NCBI RefSeq assembly: GCF_047425875.1
Contig: NZ_CP179727.1
Span: forward strand, 496,001-560,000
Origin: Macrococcoides animalis
GTDB taxonomy: Bacteria; Bacillota; Bacilli; Staphylococcales; Staphylococcaceae
DNA length: 64,000 nucleotides
Reading direction: 5' to 3'
Shown: positions 1-6,513 of the stretch, in pieces
How the letters are laid out: each line of letters begins with the position of its first letter
Position numbering within the stretch: the first letter of the stretch is position 1
The notes under the pieces: generated by a model
Told to the model about the DNA's origin: nothing
Databases searched by the model: none
What the model saw: the letters and a program-made list of their open reading frames with translations, nothing else
Made by a program: the position numbers and the translations under genes

Positions 1-93
1 ATGGATAGGTTCAAAGCTAACACCTTGTGTTTCTAGATATTTCACTGCTTTTCTGCAAGTACTGCAGTTGGGTAATTGATAAAATTTAATCAT
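1..93 (-). CDS. ArsC/Spx-like thioredoxin-fold protein, N-terminal fragment
   Basis: Only the first 31 codons are in the window; the gene runs off the left edge on the minus strand. The start ATG (complement of 91-93) is preceded by a GGAGGCC ribosome site at 99-105. The visible N-terminus has a short strand followed by Cys-Ser-Thr-Cys, the redox motif of the ArsC/Spx/YusI family. In S. aureus an ArsC-like gene lies in this neighbourhood next to gcvH, which fits. Without the rest of the protein I cannot say whether it acts as an arsenate reductase, a transcription regulator or neither. Confidence 0.7.
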   Translation of the reverse strand, partial: MIKFYQLPNCSTCRKAVKYLETQGVSFEPIH

Positions 94-227
94 CGAATGG
101 CCTCCTTCTATTAGTTAACCTAATATTAACAATTATTATTGAGTGTTACAACTTCAATCCATATCGTTTAATATTTCAACAAAAAGGTATATAATTAATA
201 TATAAAATATATTGTGAGGTAATAACA

Positions 228-548
228 ATGAGAACTATTAGTCAATATGAAGAATTCAAAGAAATCATCAATCAAGAGGAGAAAATTATTGTAAAGTTTT
301 TTGCAGATTGGTGTCCAGATTGCACGCGTATGGATTTCTGGATTGATCCAATAGTAGATGAATATAATGATTACACTTGGTATAAAATTAATCGCGATCA
401 AGTCCCAGAAGCTGCAGATGAAAATGAAGTGATGGGCATTCCAAGTTTACTAATTTTCGAAAAAGGTGAGAAAATTGCGCATTTACATTCTGCGAATGCA
501 AAAACACCTGATTCAGTAAAAGCATTTTTAACAGAGCATCTTAAATAA
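228..548 (+). CDS. Thioredoxin-like protein (YtpP type)
   Basis: A 106-residue cytosolic thioredoxin-fold protein with no signal peptide. The active site is Cys29-Pro-Asp-Cys32 inside a FFADWCPDC context, and the cis-proline loop (MGIPSLLIF) is near residue 80. The length matches classic thioredoxins, but CPDC replaces CGPC, as in the YtpP-like group, so its redox potential and partners may differ from TrxA. A GAGG ribosome site lies just upstream of the ATG. It is divergent from the ArsC-like gene, so the 94-227 gap carries both promoters. A perfect palindromic terminator follows. Confidence 0.85.
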   Translation: MRTISQYEEFKEIINQEEKIIVKFFADWCPDCTRMDFWIDPIVDEYNDYTWYKINRDQVPEAADENEVMGIPSLLIFEKGEKIAHLHSANAKTPDSVKAFLTEHLK

Positions 549-553
549 AATTT

Positions 554-581
554 AATCATCCTAACGTACGTTAGGATGATT
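554..581. terminator. Bidirectional terminator between convergent genes
   Basis: A perfect 14-bp-arm palindrome (AATCATCCTAACGT and its complement) is followed by T6 on the + strand and preceded by an A-rich run. It sits between the convergent thioredoxin and nitroreductase genes and can serve both. Confidence 0.85.
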
Positions 582-587
582 TTTTGT

Positions 588-1121
588 TTAATATTCAGTA
601 ATTAAATCGTTATTTTTTCTTACTTTAAATTCTCCTTCTGTTTGTGCTGTTAAATAAATAGCACCATAAATCATTTCATGATCTTGACAGCCTAAATGAT
701 TTGATAGTTCAGGATTAAGCAATGGAGGCTGTGTCTTAATGCAACTACCTATGCCTTCTCCAACCAAAGCTAATGACAAAGTTTGCATAAACCCACCTAC
801 CGCTAGTACATCTTCGTAGTGCTCTTTTTGACGGCGATCACGAGGTCCGATGACAATTAATATGCCTGCCAAAAGTTTTGTCTTTTCAATAAATGCTGCT
901 ATTTTTGTATCGTTATTTTTAAAAGCAATATTTGCAAAAGACTCAGCGTATGCTGATAATCGGTCTTTTTTTATCCATAATATTCGCCACGGCTCACGCA
1001 TACCATGATTTGGTGCATAGGTAGCTAGTTCAATTGCACGAACAACCGCTGAATCATCTACAGTTGTATCAATATATTGCTTAATACTTCTTCTTTTTTT
1101 TATTACTGATTGAAATTCCAT
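588..1121 (-). CDS. ntrA: Nitroreductase family flavoprotein, NtrA-like
   Basis: A 177-residue flavin-dependent nitroreductase. The N-terminal KKRRSIKQY segment is the usual phosphate-binding entry of the family, followed by the dimer helices and the EGIGSCIKTQ loop near residues 122-131. A GGGGAGGC ribosome site precedes the ATG at 1121. In S. aureus the NtrA nitroreductase has been linked to nitro-compound reduction and to reductive iron release from siderophores. Here a near-consensus Fur box lies about 20 bp upstream, which supports an iron-regulated role. aroD ends only 64 bp upstream on the same strand, so read-through is possible. Substrate assignment is inference. Confidence 0.8.
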   Translation of the reverse strand: MEFQSVIKKRRSIKQYIDTTVDDSAVVRAIELATYAPNHGMREPWRILWIKKDRLSAYAESFANIAFKNNDTKIAAFIEKTKLLAGILIVIGPRDRRQKEHYEDVLAVGGFMQTLSLALVGEGIGSCIKTQPPLLNPELSNHLGCQDHEMIYGAIYLTAQTEGEFKVRKNNDLITEY

Positions 1122-1141
1122 AATAAAAGCCTCCCCTTAAT

Positions 1142-1156
1142 TGATAAGCATTATCA
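1142..1156. promoter_or_regulatory. Fur-type iron box upstream of the nitroreductase
   Basis: TGATAAGCATTATCA matches the Fur 7-1-7 consensus TGATAATnATTATCA with one substitution. It fits Fur better than PerR (TTATAAT arms) or Zur (TCGTAAT arms). It lies in the 64-bp gap between aroD and the nitroreductase start, where it would overlap the promoter. Confidence 0.65.
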
Positions 1157-1185
1157 ATTATATAGGAGAGGCAATTATTTGTAAA

Positions 1186-1914
1186 TTATGATTTATATAA
1201 GGCTATTTGATTATGTAAATCCTTAATGTGAATTTGACCAGGTGCTACAGGCATACCTACATAGCCAAACGTCATAGAAGAACCGAAAATGCCACATGCA
1301 ACACGCGTAATTCTGCCGATTTCTTCCATTGCAATCCCTATAATATTTAAATTACAGTTTTGCTTCGTCTCATAGACTGCTGACATTAGATTTAATACAT
1401 CTTTGCCATCATGTGGTTTTACTGCTAGTTTACAGTAATCTGCATTCAATTGAATCATACGACTATAAATGGCCATCATATCTTTAATGCGGGGTGTAAA
1501 TTCATATTCATGATGACTGACTAACACTAAAATATTATTCGCACGTGCTAACTCTATTAGTTTATTCATATAATCTTCATAGATCATCAATTCTAAATCA
1601 ATAATGTCACATAACTTTTTCTCAATAACAGTCTTACATAACTCATAATATTTATCCATTGTAATTTTAGTTTTTCCATTAATATCCTCTGTACGATAAG
1701 TAAATAAAATTTGTTTCGATGGCAACCTATCCTTGATAAATTGAATTTCAGATTCATAGAAATCAATAGAAGCATCAACTAAATCTGCACGATATTCTAC
1801 GACATCAAAAAAATCAATATATTGTGTTGCTTCTGAAATGATTGCTTGATTCGCATTTTGAACATCTGATAATGTTAATATTACCTTTGGAATTGTACTG
1901 TTTATTTCTGTCAA
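1186..1914 (-). CDS. aroD: 3-dehydroquinate dehydratase, type I
   Basis: A 242-residue class I dehydroquinase (shikimate pathway, 3-dehydroquinate to 3-dehydroshikimate). Landmarks are the EYRAD substrate strand at 40-44, the VSHHEY segment with catalytic His135, the Schiff-base lysine Lys162 in DYCKLAVKP, and the closing PVAPGQ loop near residue 225. The length fits the family (about 240). The ribosome site GAGGAGG lies just upstream of the ATG at 1914. It is encoded apart from other aro genes, as in S. aureus. Confidence 0.93.
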   Translation of the reverse strand: MTEINSTIPKVILTLSDVQNANQAIISEATQYIDFFDVVEYRADLVDASIDFYESEIQFIKDRLPSKQILFTYRTEDINGKTKITMDKYYELCKTVIEKKLCDIIDLELMIYEDYMNKLIELARANNILVLVSHHEYEFTPRIKDMMAIYSRMIQLNADYCKLAVKPHDGKDVLNLMSAVYETKQNCNLNIIGIAMEEIGRITRVACGIFGSSMTFGYVGMPVAPGQIHIKDLHNQIALYKS

Positions 1915-1958
1915 AATGAGTCCTCCTCTTTATAATCCAATAATAACAGTGAAAGTAT

Positions 1959-2013
1959 GGTAAAATAGAAAGGTGCTGTTAATTATTGAACAATGTCTTA
2001 ACTCTATTTTACC
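1959..2013. repeat. Inverted repeat between divergent promoters
   Basis: GGTAAAATAG (1959-1968) and its exact complement (2004-2013) are separated by 35 bp. Each arm contains TAAAAT, a good -10 match, reading towards the 87-aa gene on + and towards aroD on -. The repeat may only be two facing promoters, or it may be an operator. Confidence 0.4.
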
Positions 2014-2113
2014 TTACTTGTTTGATAAATTGTATTAAATATACCCATATTTTAAATTCAGAAGAATTTATTTTGGAACGCATACTGATATAAAAATATG
2101 GAGGCAACGAAGT

Positions 2114-2377
2114 ATGAAGAAACTTTATGATTTAAAAACTTTACCTGGATGGAAAATAGATAATCACACTAAAATTGCAATTAGACTTGTTGAAAATGAT
2201 GATTATATTGCGATTACTAAACCTATTTATAAAAGTCATAGTATAATGGACGTTATTGAATTCGAAATTAATGAAGATAAAAGTGTCTCATTTAAAAATG
2301 TAAATAATAATAATCAGATTGCAGTAACCATTGAAGAAAGTACACAAACCATTCATATAAATGATTATCTCTCATAA
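2114..2377 (+). CDS. Small acidic protein of unknown function (87 aa)
   Basis: I do not recognise this protein. It is 87 residues, rich in Asp, Glu, Asn and Ile, with no signal peptide, membrane segment or cysteine motif. The predicted pattern is mostly beta: alternating hydrophobic strands around IAIRLVENDDYIAIT, IEFEINEDKSVSFK and IAVTIEEST. A GGAGGC ribosome site at about 2100-2105 and a strong terminator directly after the stop support a monocistronic gene. Confidence 0.75.
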   Translation: MKKLYDLKTLPGWKIDNHTKIAIRLVENDDYIAITKPIYKSHSIMDVIEFEINEDKSVSFKNVNNNNQIAVTIEESTQTIHINDYLS

Positions 2378-2400
2378 CCACAATAAATGTGGTTATTTTT
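2374..2400 (+). terminator. Rho-independent terminator
   Basis: The stem ATAACCACA/TGTGGTTAT has a 5-nt loop and is followed by a T-rich run, overlapping the stop of the 87-aa gene. Confidence 0.8.
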
Positions 2401-2517
2401 ATTTAATAAAAATTAATTAAATAAAAGTATTAATTATTTTTAATACATAGTATAATTAAAATGCAAGTTACATATTAATTACATTTATTTTTATTGAAGT
2501 GAAAGGAGGACAAACAC

Positions 2518-2868
2518 ATGATGAAAGAATTTAAAGAATTTGCTCTTAAGGGTAATGTTTTAGAATTAGCAGTTGCAGTTGTATTAGGTGCTGCGTTTGG
2601 TAAAATTATCGCTTCATTAGTAGCAGATATTATAATGCCATTAATCGGTCTTATTTTTGGAAATACAGATTTCGCTTCAAACTGGGTTTATAAAGGTGTT
2701 AAATACGGTCTATTTATTCAATCAATCATCGATTTTATAATAGTCGCTTTCGCTATATTTATGTTTATTCAAATTATTAACAAGTTAACTAAAGCACAGC
2801 CAACAGAAGATGCAGTTGAAGAAAATACTCAATTATTAACAGAAATTCGTGATTTATTACGTAAATAA
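2518..2868 (+). CDS. mscL: Large-conductance mechanosensitive channel MscL
   Basis: A 116-residue pentameric osmotic emergency valve. The N-terminal amphipathic helix (MKEFKEFALKGN) leads into TM1 (about 15-45, LAVAVVLGAAFGKIIASLVADIIMPL), a short extracellular loop, TM2 (about 68-92) and a charged C-terminal helix ending LLTEIRDLLRK, all typical of the family. A strong AAAGGAGG site at about 2502-2509 precedes tandem ATGs at 2518 and 2521; either could be used. It sits directly before ssrA, and I do not recall this arrangement in S. aureus. Confidence 0.93.
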   Translation: MMKEFKEFALKGNVLELAVAVVLGAAFGKIIASLVADIIMPLIGLIFGNTDFASNWVYKGVKYGLFIQSIIDFIIVAFAIFMFIQIINKLTKAQPTEDAVEENTQLLTEIRDLLRK

Positions 2869-2880
2869 CTTCAAAGCTTA

Positions 2881-2906
2881 CCCTCAACCAATGTTGAGGG
2901 ATTTTT
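2881..2906 (+). terminator. mscL terminator
   Basis: The stem CCCTCAAC/GTTGAGGG has a CAAT loop and is followed by ATTTTT. It isolates mscL from ssrA. Confidence 0.85.
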
Positions 2907-2980
2907 AAATGAAAACAATTGAAATTTCATTTATAATTTGTTATATTTGAGTATGCTAGTTATTTAATCAATACTATCTT

Positions 2981-3335
2981 GGGGGCGTTACGGATTCGAC
3001 AGGGGTCACTTGGGTTGGTATAGCGTGTCGGAGGGTTGTCTTCGTTATCAACACAACAGTTATAATAACTGGCAAAACAAACAATTTCGCAGTAGCTGCC
3101 TAATAGCACTCTGCACCTCTCTCAAGCATCGCCTATGTGCCTGATGTAGAGGTTCAACTTTAGTAGGATACGACTAACCCTTCCGCCTGGAGTCAGTTAG
3201 TAAGAGTTTAATCGGGCTAGTGATACATTCGGATGTCCGTTTTCAGATGTATCGTGAAATTCAATAACAGGACTACACACGTAGAAGTATCAATTGCAGG
3301 ATCTTTGGACGCGGGTTCGACTCCCGCCGTCTCCA
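2981..3335 (+). ncRNA. ssrA: tmRNA (transfer-messenger RNA)
   Basis: The 5' GGGGGCG pairs with 3' CGTCTCC to form the acceptor stem (with two G-U pairs); the last encoded base is the discriminator A, and CCA is not encoded. The T-arm is the GCGGGTTCGACTCCCGC hairpin. The tag reading frame at 3071-3103 encodes GKTNNFAVAA then TAA, ending in the AVAA degron, one Asn shorter than the S. aureus tag as I recall it. tmRNA rescues stalled ribosomes together with SmpB. Its 3' end doubles as the island attachment site. In S. aureus ssrA follows smpB directly; here the island separates them. Confidence 0.96.
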
Positions 3336-3371
3336 TACATAAGCCTTTTAGCCTTTGTGCTAAAGGGTTTT
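3317..3371. repeat. attL: left 55-bp direct repeat of the island
   Basis: This 55-bp segment is identical to 15960-16014. It covers the last 19 nt of ssrA plus its terminator, so integration leaves a complete tmRNA 3' end. The bases just outside the repeat differ between copies (gggt on the left, ataa on the right), which sets the repeat boundary. Confidence 0.92.
3344..3371 (+). terminator. ssrA terminator (inside attL)
   Basis: The stem CCTTTTAGC/GCTAAAGGG is followed by TTTT. The same hairpin is duplicated at attR (15987-16014). Confidence 0.8.
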
Positions 3372-3455
3372 ATTTTTTGTTCCCCCAGAATTCCCTCAAT
3401 ATTCCCCCAGCACACGTTGATATATGGCATATTGACTGTTTGAGTTTCTTCTACA

Positions 3456-3718
3456 TTAATAGTGATTTATGTATTCTTTTAATTCACCTTTAATTACTTT
3501 GTCGTAAGCTTCAGGATTTTCATTTTTAACTTTTTTTTGCTCTCGTTACAGTTGTTTTTTTTGACACTCCTGCAAGTTCGACAAGTTTTGCGTTTGTGCG
3601 TGTGTCTTTTTTAGGTTCTTGTTTTTTCTCGTTGGGTTCTGTGGAACCCGACGATTTTCAATTCATACTCAAGTTCTTCAATCAATTCGCTTGTACTTAA
3701 TACGATGTGTAATCGTTG
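3456..3718 (-). pseudogene. Decayed small gene with HTH-like C-terminus
   Basis: Translating the minus strand gives two blocks in different frames. The block near 3718-3650 reads QRLHIVLSTSELIEELEYEL. The block near 3625-3456 starts around EPKKDTRTNAKLVELAGVSK, then needs a frame change in an A-rich run near 3535 to continue into NENPEAYDKVIKGELKEYIN and a TAA at 3456-3458. The second block resembles HTH segments of phage/plasmid ParB-like proteins (family call is inference). A homologous short start (QRLNIMLSTSE) is present beyond attR at 16014-16064. The rest of 3372-3726 holds no intact gene. Confidence 0.55.
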
Positions 3719-3726
3719 TTATTACT

Positions 3727-3852
3727 CTATAAATACATAAATATCTTAGCAGGTAACCACATAATAACATCAAAAATAAATTTAATACTTTTCCATATCA
3801 CATAGAAAAACACCTTAATCTTATCAATGACAGTATACTTTTTCTTTTCCAT
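3727..3852 (-). CDS. 41-aa hydrophobic small protein (island copy)
   Basis: A short gene with a GAGGTG ribosome site 6 nt before the ATG at 3852. The product begins MEKKKYTVIDKIKVFFYVIW and continues as an aromatic, membrane-prone helix ending KIFMYL. I do not recognise it. A paralogue differing at about five residues lies outside the island at 16088-16213, also with a GAGGTG site. The substitutions are conservative (for example I30 to V30 and F25 to V25) and the frame is intact in both, which favours a translated gene over chance. Confidence 0.6.
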   Translation of the reverse strand: MEKKKYTVIDKIKVFFYVIWKSIKFIFDVIMWLPAKIFMYL

Positions 3853-3965
3853 AAAAAACACCTCAAAGTATTATTAATGTTACATTAAATATAACACTAA
3901 AAATACATTCTATTAAACAATCAAAATGAGGTCGTTTTTTTGCTACCCCATAATAATTACCACTT

Positions 3966-4016
3966 CGACATTCCGATTTTAAGCACGATAACTTTTATTT
4001 TGTGGGTAGTTATGAG
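3966..4016. repeat. Left arm of a 51-bp inverted repeat flanking cargo
   Basis: The arm begins CGACATTCCGATT and continues TAAGCACGATAACTTTTA. It matches the reverse complement of 5090-5140, with a 7-bp divergent stretch in the middle and two other mismatches. The arms enclose the lipoprotein and the 92-aa gene. Confidence 0.75.
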
Positions 4017-4052
4017 TTATGCGTTAAGTATCTTAAAATCGCCATATAAAAA

Positions 4053-4075
4053 GCCACACTAATAATAAATGTGGC
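4053..4075 (-). terminator. Terminator of the lipoprotein gene
   Basis: On the minus strand GCCACA...TGTGGC is followed by T5, just downstream of the lipoprotein stop and inside the inverted repeats. Confidence 0.7.
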
Positions 4076-4084
4076 TTCAATCAA

Positions 4085-4645
4085 TTATTTTTCTATTTTA
4101 ACTTCAATCTCGCCTAATTTCTCGCCACCTACACCCTTAGTAGCTTTTAAAATTACTGGTGTTGTTGTATCTTCTAACTCATAAGCCATTGCATTTTTTA
4201 ATGTACCATCTTTTTTAATGATGTCTAATTGAGTATCTAAATAATCTTGATATTTTTTTATATTTGGCATTGGTGCTGTTTCTAACTTACGTACTGTATC
4301 TTTACTATCTTGAGTAGCTTCAAATGTTGCATACCAGCCACTAATTGGATCAATCTCTTTATCCGATTTATTTTTCACTTCATAAATAATTCCTAACTGG
4401 TCTTTTTCTTGTCCCTCATATGTACCTTTTGGAATAAATTCAGTTTCTAAAACTTTCACATCAATATCATTTAATGCTGCTGTGTTGTCTTTTAACCCTG
4501 TATTTTCTTCTTTTTTAGGTTGTTCTTTTTCAACTTTCTTAGCTGTTGTTTCTGATTTATTCTCTTTAATTGATTGTTCCCCACCACATGCACCCAATAA
4601 TACAGATGTCGCTAAAATAGTTGTACCTAGTAACTTGTAATTCAT
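4085..4645 (-). CDS. Island-encoded lipoprotein, DUF5067-like
   Basis: A 186-residue exported lipoprotein. The signal peptide (1-19) ends in LLGAC with lipidated Cys20. A Lys/Glu-rich linker (25-55) leads to a beta-sandwich-like domain (about 60-186) with LGIIYEVKNKSDKEIDPISG, typical of DUF4352/DUF5067 proteins with an immunoglobulin-like fold. A GGGTGG site precedes the ATG. It is the last gene before attL, in the cargo position, inside an inverted-repeat cassette. Phage and island lipoproteins of this size can block superinfecting DNA entry (Ltp of phage TP-J34 is the known precedent), but no homology to Ltp is visible. A nutrient-binding or adhesion role is equally possible. Confidence 0.8.
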   Translation of the reverse strand: MNYKLLGTTILATSVLLGACGGEQSIKENKSETTAKKVEKEQPKKEENTGLKDNTAALNDIDVKVLETEFIPKGTYEGQEKDQLGIIYEVKNKSDKEIDPISGWYATFEATQDSKDTVRKLETAPMPNIKKYQDYLDTQLDIIKKDGTLKNAMAYELEDTTTPVILKATKGVGGEKLGEIEVKIEK

Positions 4646-4721
4646 AATAAACCCACCCTTTGAATAAAATTATTTACTATTTAATTATTACTAATAATGT
4701 GTATTTTGGCAATAAGAAAAA

Positions 4722-4736
4722 GCCACACATTAGTGT
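4722..4736 (-). terminator. Terminator of the 92-aa gene
   Basis: On the minus strand CACAC-taat-GTGTG is followed by GCTTTTTC, overlapping the end of the 92-aa gene. Confidence 0.6.
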
Positions 4737-5008
4737 GAGTACTCCTCCAGCATCTCTAAACCGTATTTAGTTAATTTATATCTGTCTTTAATCTCAATTA
4801 CTTTACCATTATTAATAGGTTCTTTTATTACTTCCACACAGCCAGATTCACATAATAGAATCATAAATGCCACAAGTTCATTCTCTGTAAAACCTGTGCT
4901 ATCTGTATTTACTAATCCTTTTTGATTCACTTGATTTAGTACTTTATAGATCATGTGGTCTATTTCATCTTGTTGCATGAATAACAAACGTCTGTCAATG
5001 ACATTCAT
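4730..5008 (-). CDS. Small winged-helix-like protein (92 aa)
   Basis: I do not recognise a named family. The product has helices at about 1-30 (FMQQDEIDHMIYKVLNQVNQ), a second helical stretch with ENELVAFMILLCESGCVEVI, then a beta hairpin and a YKLTKYGLEMLEE helix. The KLTxxGxxxLEE ending resembles the wing and last helix of small winged-helix regulators. The gene has its own terminator and is followed by the lipoprotein gene. Both lie within the 3966-5140 inverted repeats, so it may regulate that gene; this is inference. Confidence 0.65.
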   Translation of the reverse strand: MNVIDRRLLFMQQDEIDHMIYKVLNQVNQKGLVNTDSTGFTENELVAFMILLCESGCVEVIKEPINNGKVIEIKDRYKLTKYGLEMLEEYSH

Positions 5009-5089
5009 AATAGTAACCTCACATATAATTAAGATAATTCAAATATACAATGAAATGACGATATCCACATAGCGATATGATACATTTAA

Positions 5090-5140
5090 CTGATAACTAC
5101 CTTGCTTTTAAAAGTTATCGTGCTTAGAATCGGAATGTCG
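5090..5140. repeat. Right arm of the inverted repeat flanking cargo
   Basis: The reverse complement of this arm starts CGACATTCCGATT and ends GGTAGTTATCAG, pairing with 3966-4016. The outer 31 bases are identical except for one position. Confidence 0.75.
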
Positions 5141-5150
5141 GACATAAAAA

Positions 5151-5174
5151 AACCACCTACATGAGTAAGTGGTT
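5151..5174 (-). terminator. Terminator of the GNAT gene
   Basis: On the minus strand AACCAC...GTGGTT is followed by T7, overlapping the GNAT stop. Confidence 0.75.
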
Positions 5175-5769
5175 AACTATATTTATAGAAAGCTGACACC
5201 AAATTTACGTCCGAGCCATCTAAATCTTTCTTTTTGATAACTTGATATTCTTCAAAACCGCACTCGTCACAATAATATGTCTTTAATTTTTCATTTTCAA
5301 ACCAATCAACACAAATATGTCGCAGTGCCAGTTTATTAAACAGTTCTTGACCTATTGATAAAGCATATTCCATAATTACATTACCATCTACAATACCTTT
5401 ATAATTATCATTCCTCGCCAATTTTGTTATCAATAGTGCGGGAAAGGAATTATTTTTTGCAGCAGATGACGATATTTTCTTTTTTGTCTTATTAGATACA
5501 TTGCTATCAAATTCTATATTGATAACTTTTATACAAAAATAGCCGATTATTTTAAGTTCAGGTGTATCTATAATTAAGTATGTTCTCACATTATTTTCAT
5601 CGTTTTGTTTCAATGCCTTTTCTTTTAAATAACTAGCAATTTTAGGGTTGGAATTTGTTTCAAAAGAGGCTGTTTCAGTTCTATAAAATTCAAGAAAGTA
5701 ATCTTCATTTTCAATCATATCACGAATTTCATTAATACTATATAATTGGTGTACTATTTCGTCATTCAC
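5173..5769 (-). CDS. GNAT acetyltransferase, possible toxin of a TA-like pair
   Basis: A 198-residue GNAT-fold protein. The acetyl-CoA loop region is LLITKLARNDNYKGIVDGN (about 112-130), where K-G-x-x-x-G replaces the usual R/Q-x-x-G-x-G/A. The following helix (MEYALSIGQELFNKLA), the HICVDWF strand and TYYCDECGF (164-172) give the standard C-terminal layout, with Tyr165/Tyr166 where toxin GNATs place the catalytic tyrosine. The start overlaps the stop of a 54-aa gene (ATGA), so the two are translationally coupled. It sits in the cargo zone of the island. A TacT-like aminoacyl-tRNA acetylating toxin or anti-phage effector is possible, as is a small-molecule acetyltransferase. Confidence 0.72.
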   Translation of the reverse strand: MNDEIVHQLYSINEIRDMIENEDYFLEFYRTETASFETNSNPKIASYLKEKALKQNDENNVRTYLIIDTPELKIIGYFCIKVINIEFDSNVSNKTKKKISSSAAKNNSFPALLITKLARNDNYKGIVDGNVIMEYALSIGQELFNKLALRHICVDWFENEKLKTYYCDECGFEEYQVIKKKDLDGSDVNLVSAFYKYS

Positions 5770-5930
5770 TTAGTATAAGAAGTCCTCGTATTTACCCAAC
5801 TCTTAAATGGATTATCAACGGTTTTTTTTGAATTATCCAACCTATTTTTAAACGGTTTGAATTGAGTCTTACTAAATTGTATAGCTGCTTTTTCGTTCAA
5901 AGTTATAGTACTTCTCTCTTGTAATGTCAT
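5766..5930 (-). CDS. 54-aa basic protein coupled to the GNAT gene
   Basis: The start is placed at 5930, where GGGGGAATTACA precedes the ATG; the longer frame upstream has no ribosome site. The product (MTLQERSTITLNEKAAIQFS, then a Lys/Asn-rich tail ending NTRTSYTK) has a short possible beta strand then helix at 7-20 and a likely disordered C-terminus. It is shorter than DUF1778 antitoxins (about 90 aa) and lacks a recognisable DNA-binding domain. The 4-nt overlap with the GNAT gene suggests stoichiometric control of that enzyme. Confidence 0.6.
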   Translation of the reverse strand: MTLQERSTITLNEKAAIQFSKTQFKPFKNRLDNSKKTVDNPFKSWVNTRTSYTK

Positions 5931-6069
5931 TGTAATTCCCCCTTCTCTCTTTGAATTAGTATATACCCTCTTATATATCAAAAACAATACATTAAGTAGA
6001 CTTTCGAATAAAAGTCAAATAATTTCCGTTCACATTTTGGACACATTTAATATTAAAGGGATAACCAAC

Positions 6070-6513
6070 TTAATGGCTATCCTCTATCACCTTATCCAAT
6101 AATCTATCAATATAAACCTTTACCGTACTGCTACTCATACTGAATAAGTCCCCTATCCTTTCATAATTCATACCACGTAACATACACATGAACATGTACT
6201 GCTGTTTAATCGTTCCCACTTGATACACTTTATCTATAATCGCATTAATGCTTACTACATAGCTTAATTGCGTATATTCTTCCAATGCATCATTCACATT
6301 CATATCTATAGCACCATCAATGTTAAAGAAGTCAGTATCATCAAGTTCTAGATCATCACCAGCATCTATTGAATGTATCTTGTGATAGTTCATTATAAAT
6401 CTTCTTAGTTCCGTGCGTTCGCTATACATCGGGTCTATACCTATATCGCTTATGTTTGTATATGTTAAGCAATCTTGTATCCTCACGGGCTTTATTTCGT
6501 TGAATACGTGCAT
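6070..6513 (-). CDS. Sigma-70 region 4-like HTH regulator
   Basis: A protein of up to 147 residues. The C-terminal third (QYMFMCMLRGMNYERIGDLF, then SMSSSTVKVYIDRLLDKV) is a good sigma-70 region 4/LuxR-type helix-turn-helix, as in ArpU/RinA-like phage late-gene activators. The centre is acidic (DAGDDLELDDTDFF). The listed start (6513) overlaps the upstream gene by 92 nt and lacks a good ribosome site. An internal ATG at 6429 would give a 119-aa product with only 8 nt of overlap, and may be the true start. It lies downstream of terS, consistent with control of late island genes. Confidence 0.65.
   Translation of the reverse strand: MHVFNEIKPVRIQDCLTYTNISDIGIDPMYSERTELRRFIMNYHKIHSIDAGDDLELDDTDFFNIDGAIDMNVNDALEEYTQLSYVVSINAIIDKVYQVGTIKQQYMFMCMLRGMNYERIGDLFSMSSSTVKVYIDRLLDKVIEDSH

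Noticed and set aside
3233..3493. An 86-codon + strand frame running through the tmRNA 3' end
   Set aside because: It lies over the structured end of ssrA and its terminator, has no ribosome site and is explained by the RNA gene.
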